From Pseudophaeobacter sp965641885 (GTDB lineage Bacteria; Pseudomonadota; Alphaproteobacteria; Rhodobacterales; Rhodobacteraceae), in assembly GCA_965641885.1 (NCBI GenBank), contig CBFFKJ010000003.1:1-64000 (forward strand): DNA of 64,000 bases. The letters are read 5' to 3'. The translations under genes and the position numbers were made by a program. The notes under the pieces were generated by a model. The model saw only the letters and a list, made by a program, of their open reading frames with translations. It did no database searches and had not been told where the DNA came from. This document shows, one piece after another, positions 1 to 8,006 of the stretch. The stretch's first letter is position 1; the number at the start of each line of letters is the position of its first letter.

Positions 1-122
1 GTCTGCGCCGGATAAAAAACTGTCGCCCCCGGCACCTCATAGGCTTTGGTCACCAGCGCCTTTTGAATAGAGGTGGACCCCGTTTTGGTATCTCCCAAAT
101 GTACAATCAGCTCTTTAATCAT
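1..122 (-). CDS. Sulfotransferase-like protein, N-terminal part only
   Basis: The first 40 residues of a protein whose reading frame runs out of the window at base 1. It starts with ATG at 122 and within ten residues shows the motif HLGDTKTGSTSIQ. This is the glycine/serine-rich loop that binds the 5'-phosphosulfate end of PAPS in sulfotransferases, and it resembles GHHKVGSTSLQ in the next gene. It lies 33 bases downstream of that gene on the same strand, so it is probably the last visible gene of the kpsE-kpsT-glycosyltransferase-sulfotransferase run. A role in sulfating the exported glycan is inference; only the N terminus can be judged. Confidence 0.6.
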   Translation of the reverse strand, partial: MIKELIVHLGDTKTGSTSIQKALVTKAYEVPGATVFYPAQ

Positions 123-155
123 AAAACGTCCCGTCCCAATTTCATGCGGCCAAAT

Positions 156-1370
156 TCATTCAGCCTGCAGCCGCGCCACGAATTTCGCCACTTTGTCATC
201 TTCAAACGCAGGCAGGGTCTTCAGCTTTGACAACAGCTGTGCGTAGACCTCCATTTCGTCCCACTCCAGCGGCTCCAGGGCGGTATCAAGATCCTGAAAG
301 AACCCAGCGCGCCCCATGACCTCTCCCAGGTATTGGTCAACCGGCCGGAAACGCTCAACCAGCTCTGCACGCACGTCGGCACCAAACAGCTCGATATCAT
401 GGCTTGGTGGCAGCTCCAGTTGTGGCGTCAGCTTGCGCAACTGCTGGCGCAGCAGCCCCGCCTTGCGGTCAACCATGGCCCCGTTGCCCCGGCGGGCCAG
501 CTCATAGACACCACGATGGAACGAGTCATTCTCGCGCCGCTCAGGCGCCAGACCGGCAGGCAGTTGCAGCCCGGTCTGGCTGATGAAATCAACCACAGAG
601 CCCCCCGCAGCCCGCACCTCGGCATAGTCGCGCAGAATGATCCGCGCCTCGGGCATCGCCTTGAGCCAACCTTCGATCATCAGCCGGTAATCAAAATGGA
701 TGCCATCGGTATAAAGGGCGACGCCCTTGCCGCGCAGGGGGGCCACCTTGTGGCCGAACTTCAGCCGCTGGCCGTGCCAGGACGCGAGATATTCATCGAT
801 CCGGCGCAGGGTTGCCACCACGGTGAACTCGGCCCCCTCAAACTGATCCCGCAACTCCGCTATCAATTGCGGCGCTTTTGCGTTGAAATTGGCAAAGACC
901 TCGGCCGCAAGGATCACCGTATGCGGATCAGAATACAGCACCTGCTGCTTTATGGCATGCAGCATCTGCGACAGGGCCGGCAGGCGTTTGTGATAGCCGG
1001 GCACCGAGCCGTTCTTGTGCTCCGCCAGCATCCGGAAGGCCAGCGCGTTATGCGGCTCACGGATATTGATCGGCAAAGACCCCTCGGGCAGCGGGTGGCC
1101 CGCCGCCGCCGCCGCCATGCAGGCCGCGCCCTCAAAGTCCACAAAAGGATAGAGAATACCGGCCCGGGACAAAGCTGCTGCATTGCGGGCCAGATAGTCC
1201 TGCAGCGAGGTTGATCCTACCTTGTGATGCCCAATAAAAAGGATCACCTTCAGGGGATCCCCTGAGGCACGCCGCCGTGAAACAGATGTATTTGAGCGCG
1301 CACTGCCTGTTAATACGCGCGCCCCCTCCGATCCGCCGGCTTGGCGGATCAAACGCTTTATGGCTTTCAC
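156..1370 (-). CDS. Sulfotransferase family protein
   Basis: A 404-residue cytoplasmic protein with the PAPS-loop motif GHHKVGSTSLQDYL at about residues 47-60, preceded by a basic, poorly conserved leader of about 38 residues. Known members of this family move sulfate from PAPS to hydroxyls on carbohydrates or other acceptors; the acceptor here is unknown. The start codon is GTG at 1370 and overlaps the TGA stop of the upstream glycosyltransferase as GTGA. That implies translational coupling and supports the long start. The gene sits in a minus-strand run with a glycan ABC exporter, so the natural guess is sulfation of the exported polysaccharide. The 3'-phosphate binding motif is not obvious by eye, so the subfamily is uncertain. 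Confidence 0.72.
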   Translation of the reverse strand: MKAIKRLIRQAGGSEGARVLTGSARSNTSVSRRRASGDPLKVILFIGHHKVGSTSLQDYLARNAAALSRAGILYPFVDFEGAACMAAAAAGHPLPEGSLPINIREPHNALAFRMLAEHKNGSVPGYHKRLPALSQMLHAIKQQVLYSDPHTVILAAEVFANFNAKAPQLIAELRDQFEGAEFTVVATLRRIDEYLASWHGQRLKFGHKVAPLRGKGVALYTDGIHFDYRLMIEGWLKAMPEARIILRDYAEVRAAGGSVVDFISQTGLQLPAGLAPERRENDSFHRGVYELARRGNGAMVDRKAGLLRQQLRKLTPQLELPPSHDIELFGADVRAELVERFRPVDQYLGEVMGRAGFFQDLDTALEPLEWDEMEVYAQLLSKLKTLPAFEDDKVAKFVARLQAE

Positions 1371-3199
1371 TCAGCAGCTTCCTTCTGGCTTTTGGCTGGG
1401 CCCGACAGACCCAGTTTGGCCTGCCAATATGTTTCGCTGGTGTAGTGAGGATACTCGTTCCGATAGGCCTGAACCAGACCGTCATAGGCCTTTAGGAACT
1501 GACGCGCATTGCGCAGCAGCCGGCGGGTCTGCTGCCAGGCCGCCCGTTTGGAGTGGCGCACAGTATAGTATTTGTCCTGCGCTGCGTTCAGTATCGTGAT
1601 CTCGCTGGCGCCCCAGACCATACCGATCTTGCCCCGGTTTTTGGCCTCAACAGTAATCCGGCTGCCCAGGCGCGAAAACCAGGGGATAAGCAGCCCGTTC
1701 AGGCTCAGCTTCATCAAAAACCGATAGGCGGCATTGGGCGGCTTGCGGCGGGTCGCAGGCAGTGCCACCTGTGGTGTCAGCGGCTGCCAGGCCTCTTGCT
1801 GGGTCAGCGCCTTCAGATCACCGCGACGACTGGCCATATCCGCGTTTTCGTCAAAAAACGCCGGCCCCTTCATCACGTCTTCCATTGCCAGATTGATGCC
1901 CGCCAATGTGTCGTAATGCATCCGGGGCAGGTTGCGCAGAAAGAACCACAGCGCAATTTTCAGCACGCCACGCGCCCCCACGTCCAGCTGCGGCAGGCTG
2001 AGGTGATGCGCCATATGGCTGCGCAGATCCAGATACCAGGTCTGCGGGCTTTCCTTCTCGGTAAAGCTTTCCTGAAAGGAGACCACACCATTGAGCGTCA
2101 GGATGTTGAAATCATTGGCCAGCGAAAAGGAGACATCATCGCCGCGCACAAAGAAGGGAAAGGCCAGATGTTCCACCTGTGCCAGCGGAAAGGCAAAATA
2201 CCACCAGCCGCCATAAAAGGTGTCAGGAACCGGCCGCGTCGCCTGGTTTTCCATATCGATCATCTCAAAGATATCGCGCAGGTCGGTGCCCATATGCAGC
2301 GGCTGGCAACGGCTGTGGAACAGGGCGCCATTTTCCCAGATCGCCCAGCGATGCTGCTCGCTGATCATCGCCCCGGCAATGGCGGTCTTGGGGTCTGTGG
2401 CATAGGCCAGCAGCATCCAGGTCCGCTCCAGGCTTTCCATGTGAATAGAGGCGTCATCATCCATGAACAGGCAATGGCTGGCACCGCGCTCCCGGGCCTC
2501 CAACAGGCCGCGGGTAAAGCCACCTGCCCCGCCCAGGTTCTCATTGGGCACCAGGCTGACACCCTCTTGGGGCGCAAGCTCTACGGACTGACCATTGTCG
2601 GTGATGATCATCTGCACATGATCTTTCATCCAGGAGCTGGCGCGAAACTTTGCAAACCGCTCCACCGTGCGCGCAACCTCGGCCTCGCGTTTGAATGTGG
2701 TGACCGCCAGCGCCAGGTCAGGCGTCCGCTTGGGCAGATCCCGGGTCTGCCACAGCGCATCCGTCAGATGGCCGGCCTCCATGGCCCGCAGTTTGAAATA
2801 CAGCAATCCTTCGCCAAAGGGCGCCTGCAGCAGATGGGACAGATCAATCTGCAGCGCGCCTTCTGTCGGCAGGGTGACAAAATCACAGACCACCTGATCC
2901 CAGGACTGGCTGCGTGAGGCCAAAAAGACCGACAGCTCAAAGGCGCCTGTGCCCTCAAGGCTCAGCTGCAAAGAGCTCAGATCACATTCGCGGCGCCACT
3001 TTTCCAGATTGAACAGATTGAACCAGGTCGAGAAGTCGGCCTCCCCGCCGGTCATCAGGCGCAGATCCCGCGCACTGACAGAAACCGCGACCGGGCCGTC
3101 GGTCTTCAGATACAGATCATGTTCAGTACAGATGCCAAGCTCAGGCCAAATCAGCGATTGCAACGTCGTGAAGTCGCCGTCCTGCCCATCACCTGCCAT
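1367..3199 (-). CDS. GlfT2-like galactofuranosyltransferase (GT2)
   Basis: A 610-residue family 2 glycosyltransferase. The first ~155 residues look like a beta-rich accessory domain. The GT-A core follows with NENLGGAGGF near 219, a DDD metal/nucleotide motif (FMDDDASIH, near 247-249), a GGWWYF acceptor-site motif near 330 and a GDD motif near 353. This order matches the mycobacterial galactofuranosyltransferase GlfT2, which extends a galactan chain from UDP-galactofuranose. ATG at 3199 is chosen because AGGGGAG lies 7 bases upstream; an in-frame TTG six bases earlier has no room for a ribosome site. The gene follows kpsT and overlaps the sulfotransferase start. Galactofuranose as donor is inferred from architecture, and no UDP-galactopyranose mutase is visible in the window. 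Confidence 0.72.
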   Translation of the reverse strand: MAGDGQDGDFTTLQSLIWPELGICTEHDLYLKTDGPVAVSVSARDLRLMTGGEADFSTWFNLFNLEKWRRECDLSSLQLSLEGTGAFELSVFLASRSQSWDQVVCDFVTLPTEGALQIDLSHLLQAPFGEGLLYFKLRAMEAGHLTDALWQTRDLPKRTPDLALAVTTFKREAEVARTVERFAKFRASSWMKDHVQMIITDNGQSVELAPQEGVSLVPNENLGGAGGFTRGLLEARERGASHCLFMDDDASIHMESLERTWMLLAYATDPKTAIAGAMISEQHRWAIWENGALFHSRCQPLHMGTDLRDIFEMIDMENQATRPVPDTFYGGWWYFAFPLAQVEHLAFPFFVRGDDVSFSLANDFNILTLNGVVSFQESFTEKESPQTWYLDLRSHMAHHLSLPQLDVGARGVLKIALWFFLRNLPRMHYDTLAGINLAMEDVMKGPAFFDENADMASRRGDLKALTQQEAWQPLTPQVALPATRRKPPNAAYRFLMKLSLNGLLIPWFSRLGSRITVEAKNRGKIGMVWGASEITILNAAQDKYYTVRHSKRAAWQQTRRLLRNARQFLKAYDGLVQAYRNEYPHYTSETYWQAKLGLSGPAKSQKEAAE

Positions 3200-3348
3200 G
3201 CCCAAACTCCCCTGTAGAAACCAATTGTCCTAAGTCTAGGCTGCATACTGGAGGCTCTGAAAAAGTACAATTCAACTTTCCCAAATCGGCAAAAACCAAA
3301 GGTTTTCAGGCCAAATTACAGGCCAAGTGCGGCAGAAAACCACCTCTT

Positions 3349-4002
3349 TCAGATCAGCATCGCCTCATGAACCGCAATTGCTTCTTCGAGATCCTCAAAA
3401 TATTGCAGCTTGCCGTTTTCCAGCACAACCCCTGCATCGCAGAACTTGCGCACCTGCGACATCGAGTGATTCACCATAATGGCGCTGGAATGCTGCATCC
3501 GGGCGGCAAAGATTTCCCGGCTTTTGCGCTTAAAGGATTTATCCCCCACGGCCGTAACCTCATCGACCAGATAGGTATCAAACCGGATCCCCATAGAGGC
3601 CCCGAAGGTCAGTCGTGACCGCATCCCCGAAGAATAGCTGCGCATCGGCATGTGGTAGAATTTTCCCAATTCGGAAAAGTCAGCCACAAAGGCCACCAGG
3701 TCATCGGTTTCCACCCCATAGATCCGGGCGATAAAGCGCACATTCTCGGCCCCCGTCAGATCCCGGTGGAACGAGGCCCCCAGCCCCACCGGCCAGGACA
3801 TGGTGCCATCGGTCACAACCCGGCCGTGATCGGGACGCAGAGTGCCCGCGATCATCTCCAGCAAAGTGGACTTTCCCGCGCCATTGCGCCCCAACAGCGC
3901 CAGAGACCGCCCCGTCGGCAGCGTGAGGTTGAGATTGTCGATGACAATCCGGCGCTCGCCCCGCAGCCAGAAGCTTTTGGTCAAGTTTTCAAATCGGATC
4001 AT
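3349..4002 (-). CDS. kpsT: Polysaccharide ABC exporter, ATP-binding protein (KpsT-like)
   Basis: A 217-residue ATPase that would drive export of a capsule or exopolysaccharide through the KpsM-type permease at 5604-6440. Visible motifs are Walker A GRNGAGKST (38-46), an ABC signature variant YSSGMRSR (123-130), Walker B ending in VDE (147-148) and the switch histidine in MVNHSM (179). Its length fits KpsT and lacks the C-terminal carbohydrate-binding domain of O-antigen Wzt proteins. It lies between kpsE (67 bases upstream) and the GlfT2-like gene (149 bases downstream), so the three are probably one transcript. Function is confident at family level; the exported glycan is not known. Confidence 0.9.
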   Translation of the reverse strand: MIRFENLTKSFWLRGERRIVIDNLNLTLPTGRSLALLGRNGAGKSTLLEMIAGTLRPDHGRVVTDGTMSWPVGLGASFHRDLTGAENVRFIARIYGVETDDLVAFVADFSELGKFYHMPMRSYSSGMRSRLTFGASMGIRFDTYLVDEVTAVGDKSFKRKSREIFAARMQHSSAIMVNHSMSQVRKFCDAGVVLENGKLQYFEDLEEAIAVHEAMLI

Positions 4003-4069
4003 TGCCCTCAGCCCTGCCTCATCCGGATCTGCCTCTCCACGGACCTCTCAACCGGCCGCTCCACCGGCC

Positions 4070-5515
4070 TCAGCTCCGGTCCCGGATGGAATAAAAGATC
4101 AGCGCCCCAATGGCCCAGGTCAGCAGCAGGAATATTCCAATCACCCCCGCCAGAGTATAGCGCTGCGGGTATTCTGCCTCCTCCGCCTGGGTCGGCTTGA
4201 TATAGGTGGCCAGATAGCGGCTTTGCCGGGTGGCATCATCCCGGGCCACCTCCAAAGCGGTCAGCGCTGCACGGTACGTTTCCTCGGCATATTGCCGGTC
4301 CACTGTCAGCCGCTCAAATTCCGAAATCAGCGAGGGGTAGTCCTCGCCCACAGCACCTGTGTCGGTATTGTTGGAGGCAAAGGTCTGCCGCTCGCTGTCG
4401 ATCCGCGTCCGGATCACCCCAATGCGCTGCATGATCTGCTTGATCCGCGGGTCTTCTGCGCCCACGCGGCTTTGCAGAAGGTCATGTTCAATAAGCGCCT
4501 CAGCCAGCTGCTGCTGCAGATTGTTCATCACCCCCATGCGACCCTGGATATCGGCCTCCGGGTCGACGATCCGGGTGCGGGTGCGAAACTGCGTCAGCGC
4601 CTCCCGCGCCGCCTTGAGCTGTTCGACGGATTCATCCAGGTCAATGCGGGCATAGCGCATGGCATCTTCGCGCGCCTGCTCATTGAGCGCATTGATCCGC
4701 GTCTGGCTGGTATCGACGATAGCCTGGGTAATGGCCTGGGCGGTCTCGGCATCAAAGCCCACCGCCTGCACCTGGATCAGCCCCGAGCCGCTGTCAAAGG
4801 CGATGCCAACAATACGATGCCAGTACCAGATCAGCTCTTCCAGCGAGGCGTCCGGCCAGATGGAAAAGGCCCAGTCATCGGGCCAGTGGCGGCTGTAGTG
4901 CGCCCGCAAATCGATTGCGGCATCCACCGCCTCAACCATCTCCTGGCTCTGAATGAATTCATACAGGATATCGCTGTCCGAGGCGGTGGTATTGCCGGCA
5001 AAGGTGGCCAGCCCGCCCAGCAGATCATTGGCGCCGCTGTTTTCCTGACTGCGCACCGTGAAGCCGGTGGTCGAAATATACTGATCCTCAGCCACCGCCC
5101 AGAGATAAAAAACCGACAGCGCCAAAGGCGCCAGAACCAGCAGCACAAAACTGCTCAGAAGCCCCCAGTGGCGCCGCCGCATCTGCGCCGGTCGGGCCAT
5201 TGGCTGATTGCTTGCCGCATGTTGCCGCGCCACCTCAAGAGCCGCCTCGGCCGCCTTGGCCTTCTGGCGCAGTTTCTTGAGCTTGCCCTGCTTACCACCG
5301 CCGCCGCCCTGACCACCGCCCTGACCACCGCCTTTACCGCCACCCGGGCCGCCTTTGCCACCACCCGGGCCACCGGCTCCCTGCCGCTGCAAGCGCTTTA
5401 CGTTCCCGCTTTCCTCAACCTCCGTCTGCCCCCCCGAAGAAGGCTGAAGGCCCGCGACCGTCTGATCCTGTTTCATATGTGCCTGTCTCTGGTCTGGACA
5501 ACACGCCAGAGCCAT
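4070..5515 (-). CDS. kpsE: Capsule polysaccharide export inner-membrane protein (KpsE-like)
   Basis: A 481-residue polysaccharide co-polymerase-like protein that links the inner-membrane ABC exporter to the outer-membrane export channel. It has a transmembrane segment at about 117-140 and another at about 451-475, with a long helical, coiled-coil-prone periplasmic region between them. Residues 46-75 in the cytoplasmic leader are an unusual Gly/Lys/Gln-rich tract with GGGKGG units, followed by a lysine-rich segment; the DNA there contains 12-base direct repeats. ATG at 5515 has an AGAGGCGG site nearby. An alternative ATG at 5476 gives 468 residues. The gene is divergent from kpsM across a short promoter-bearing gap. 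Confidence 0.85.
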   Translation of the reverse strand: MALACCPDQRQAHMKQDQTVAGLQPSSGGQTEVEESGNVKRLQRQGAGGPGGGKGGPGGGKGGGQGGGQGGGGGKQGKLKKLRQKAKAAEAALEVARQHAASNQPMARPAQMRRRHWGLLSSFVLLVLAPLALSVFYLWAVAEDQYISTTGFTVRSQENSGANDLLGGLATFAGNTTASDSDILYEFIQSQEMVEAVDAAIDLRAHYSRHWPDDWAFSIWPDASLEELIWYWHRIVGIAFDSGSGLIQVQAVGFDAETAQAITQAIVDTSQTRINALNEQAREDAMRYARIDLDESVEQLKAAREALTQFRTRTRIVDPEADIQGRMGVMNNLQQQLAEALIEHDLLQSRVGAEDPRIKQIMQRIGVIRTRIDSERQTFASNNTDTGAVGEDYPSLISEFERLTVDRQYAEETYRAALTALEVARDDATRQSRYLATYIKPTQAEEAEYPQRYTLAGVIGIFLLLTWAIGALIFYSIRDRS

Positions 5516-5603
5516 TTGTAATTGCCGCCTCTATGTCTCATAGTATCACCTGCAAACCGCCTCTTCACAACCATACTTTCCCCAATCTGCGCAGCACGCC
5601 CTC

Positions 5604-6440
5604 ATGACCAGCCCCACGCCTCCCGCCTTTCCGCCTGCGCTGCCGCCTGCCCCGCGCGCCCCGCAGGGCAACACGCGCCGCTTTGCCACGCAGCGCACCG
5701 TGATGGCCCTGGTTTTGCGCGAGATGTCGACACAATACGGGCGCACCCCAGGCGGCTATCTCTGGGCGGTTCTGGAACCTCTGGCCGCAATCCTGTTTTT
5801 GAGCATCGGCTTTTCCCTGGTGATGCGCACCCCGGCCCTGGGCACCAGTTTTCTCTTATTCTATGCCACCGGCTTTCTGCCCTTTGATCTTTACAACCGG
5901 ATTGCCAATACCACGGGGCGGGCTTTGAACTTTTCCAAACCCCTGCTGAAATACCCCGCTGTGACCTGGCTGGATGCCATAATGGCGCGGTTTTTTCTCA
6001 ACAGCCTGACCGGCACTATCGTAGCAGTCTTGCTGCTTGGCGGTATTCTGACCGTCATCGACAGCCGGGCCGTGCTGGATCCTGCGCGCATTCTGGGCGC
6101 CATGGGGCTGACCATGCTGCTGGGACTGGGGGTCGGAACTCTGAACTGTGTGCTGCTGGGACTGTTTCCGCTGTGGGAGGTCACCTGGTCAATCCTGAAC
6201 CGGCCGCTGTTTTTGGCCTCAGGCGTGTTCTTTCTCTATGATGACCTGCCCCCTATGGCGCAGAATGTCCTGTGGTATAATCCGCTGATGCATGTCACCG
6301 GCCTGATGCGCACAGGGTTCTATCCAACCTATAGCGGCGCCTATATCAGCCTGCCTTATGTCATCCTGCTCAGCATGGCCCTGCTGGTGATGGGCCTCAT
6401 TCTGATGGGCCGCTATCATCAGGACATCCTGAACCGGTAA
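5604..6440 (+). CDS. kpsM: Polysaccharide ABC exporter permease (KpsM-like)
   Basis: A 278-residue ABC-2 type permease with about six hydrophobic segments and the family-typical early segment REMSTQYGRTPGGYLWAVLEP. The last third has the re-entrant loop and DLPPMAQNVLWYNPLMH signature seen in KpsM/Wzm proteins, and the protein ends in a short cytoplasmic tail. The first ~30 residues are proline/alanine-rich. With KpsT and KpsE it forms the inner-membrane part of an ATP-driven glycan exporter. It is transcribed away from kpsE and converges on the glycosyltransferase at 6450, separated by only 9 bases. Confidence 0.88.
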   Translation: MTSPTPPAFPPALPPAPRAPQGNTRRFATQRTVMALVLREMSTQYGRTPGGYLWAVLEPLAAILFLSIGFSLVMRTPALGTSFLLFYATGFLPFDLYNRIANTTGRALNFSKPLLKYPAVTWLDAIMARFFLNSLTGTIVAVLLLGGILTVIDSRAVLDPARILGAMGLTMLLGLGVGTLNCVLLGLFPLWEVTWSILNRPLFLASGVFFLYDDLPPMAQNVLWYNPLMHVTGLMRTGFYPTYSGAYISLPYVILLSMALLVMGLILMGRYHQDILNR

Positions 6441-6449
6441 ATGCAGCTG

Positions 6450-7583
6450 TCAGCTCTGCGGTTTTTCACCCCTGGCCAGGGCCAGCACCTCGGCATGGGA
6501 AATCACCCGGCGGCGCAGCAATCCATCCCAGATCGCCCGGCGCATCAGGGACAAAAACGCCCGCCGCTCGCCAAAATGGAGCCGCGCCTTTGAGATCCAT
6601 TTTGGCAAGATCACCAAAAGCACCGGCCAAAACATCCAGCCCGCAGCCAGGCGATACAGCAGCAACAGATTGCGGTGGTAATAATAGACCTTCCACAGCG
6701 GGATAAACCGCCCGCGCTGCGCGCCCTCGCCACCATCCTTGCCCTGAAACGTCGACAGGTCATGTTCAAAGCGCACCGAGGGCTCAAACCCAATGCGGCC
6801 GCCGACCTTGGTCAGACCTAGCGTGTAGATGCCGTCATCGCCGTAGATAAAGAGATCCGGGTCCGGATAGCCAATGCGCCGCACCGCCTGTGCCGAGATG
6901 AAGAAGCCGACAAAAGAGGTCACATCGATCTGCATGCCGGGGCCGTCATAATCCGAGGGCTGCACATGGAAGCCCGAACGCCCGCCGCCAAACAGCGTGC
7001 GCAGGAATTCACGGCCATGCCAGAACGGATTGCGCGAGGGGCGGTTCATCTCGCAGATGCCGCCCTGCGGAAAATAGACAGCCGCCGCCACCGCGTCCCA
7101 GGCAGCACCGCCCTCCAGGCCGCTTTGCCGACCGCTATCGTGGCCGCTTTGCAGGTCACTTTGCGGGCCATCCGCCTGAACACAGGGCAAGGCATGAAAG
7201 GCCGCAAGACCGCCAGTGGCTGGCCGACCATCGTCATCCATCACCACCAGCCAGTCCGGCTGATGCGCCTCCATGGCCTGCCGCATGCCCATCTCAAAGC
7301 CGCCGGCGCCGCCACGGTTGCTTGGGCTGATCAGAATATCCAGCCGCGCATCGTGCTGCTCTGCCAGCCAGCTCGCCGTCGCGTCCGTCGAGGCATTGTC
7401 GACCACAACAACAGCCGCCAGCTCCGTCGCCGGACTTTGCAGCAGACGCGCCAGTGTCGCTTTCAGCTTGTCCAGCCGATTATAAGTCACCACCACCGCC
7501 ACCAGCCGACAGGCACGTGGCGCAGCCGGGGGCGTTTGAGCATCTTGCATCTGTTCTGTCTCAAGACCGGTATTCGGGCGCAC
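6450..7583 (-). CDS. GT2 glycosyltransferase, GlfT1-like
   Basis: A 377-residue family 2 glycosyltransferase with the GT-A pattern VVVTYNRLDKL near residue 30, VVDNASTD, NRGGAGGFEMG and the metal-binding MDDDGRP near 115-121. FIYGDDGIYTLGL and a later EHDLSTF segment resemble the catalytic part of galactofuranosyl/rhamnosyltransferases such as GlfT1. GTG at 7583 is the start because AGGAG lies 9 bases upstream. A 12-base tandem repeat encodes a four-unit tetrapeptide insertion (QSDL QSGH DSGR QSGL) soon after the DDD motif. It is beside kpsM and close to a GlfT2-like gene, which suggests a shared glycan. Donor and acceptor are unproven. Confidence 0.75.
   Translation of the reverse strand: MRPNTGLETEQMQDAQTPPAAPRACRLVAVVVTYNRLDKLKATLARLLQSPATELAAVVVVDNASTDATASWLAEQHDARLDILISPSNRGGAGGFEMGMRQAMEAHQPDWLVVMDDDGRPATGGLAAFHALPCVQADGPQSDLQSGHDSGRQSGLEGGAAWDAVAAAVYFPQGGICEMNRPSRNPFWHGREFLRTLFGGGRSGFHVQPSDYDGPGMQIDVTSFVGFFISAQAVRRIGYPDPDLFIYGDDGIYTLGLTKVGGRIGFEPSVRFEHDLSTFQGKDGGEGAQRGRFIPLWKVYYYHRNLLLLYRLAAGWMFWPVLLVILPKWISKARLHFGERRAFLSLMRRAIWDGLLRRRVISHAEVLALARGEKPQS
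7116..7163. repeat. 12-base tandem repeat inside a glycosyltransferase
   Basis: Four contiguous 12-base units at 7116, 7128, 7140 and 7152 share the core CCGCTTTG or close variants. On the coding strand they give four tetrapeptides of the type QSGx. Copy-number change would keep the frame, so this could be a length-variable loop. Confidence 0.75.
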
Positions 7584-7790
7584 GCGCAGCTTCTCCTAAA
7601 AGCGCAAAACCTTCGGGGGCCTTGCCAGCTCGTCATTCATCCAGCGCGCAAAGCTCATAAATGCAAGCGCGAGTCAAACCCTTTGCCTCAGAATTGCCCC
7701 AGAACGGCGGCTGTCGCACAGGGCCCGCAGTCCCCAAAAACCCGGTTTTAGGCGGCCCCTCTGACCATCTAAAACCGCCCACCGCCGCCA

Positions 7791-7816
7791 CAAATGTTTC
7801 GCGCGCGAAACATTTG
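7791..7816. promoter_or_regulatory. parS: Perfect 26-base palindrome, probable ParB-binding centromere site (parS-1)
   Basis: The left arm CAAATGTTTCGCG (7791-7803) is followed directly by its exact reverse complement (7804-7816). The same palindrome recurs at 12150-12171 on the far side of the parB-parA-repA module, and a 13-base half copy lies inside parA. A repeated high-symmetry sequence flanking parAB is what a ParB-binding centromere looks like. Binding is not shown by sequence alone. Confidence 0.7.
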
Positions 7817-7898
7817 GCCTGCCCGTTCATACCCAGGGCTCCGCACAAGAACCTCTGATAAATCGTCCCAAACCGCCTAATTCGGCCCTAAAAAAACC

Positions 7899-7924
7899 AA
7901 AGGGAGGGCATCAGCCCTCCCTTT
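7899..7924 (-). terminator. Rho-independent terminator after parB
   Basis: An 11-base perfect stem (AAAGGGAGGGC / GCCCTCCCTTT) with a 4-base loop. On the minus strand it is followed by a T-rich run. It lies about 80 bases past the parB stop. Confidence 0.75.
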
Positions 7925-8006
7925 TGCCGCGTAGATCTAAACACTACAGGCCACCTCCACAGAGCCCTTCCGGGACCCTCACGCCAGGCTGCCGTTTGTT
8001 CTGCTC

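Noticed and set aside
1277..1599. Small plus-strand frames over the sulfotransferase/GlfT2-like junction
   Set aside because: Shadows of two real minus-strand genes that overlap as GTGA.
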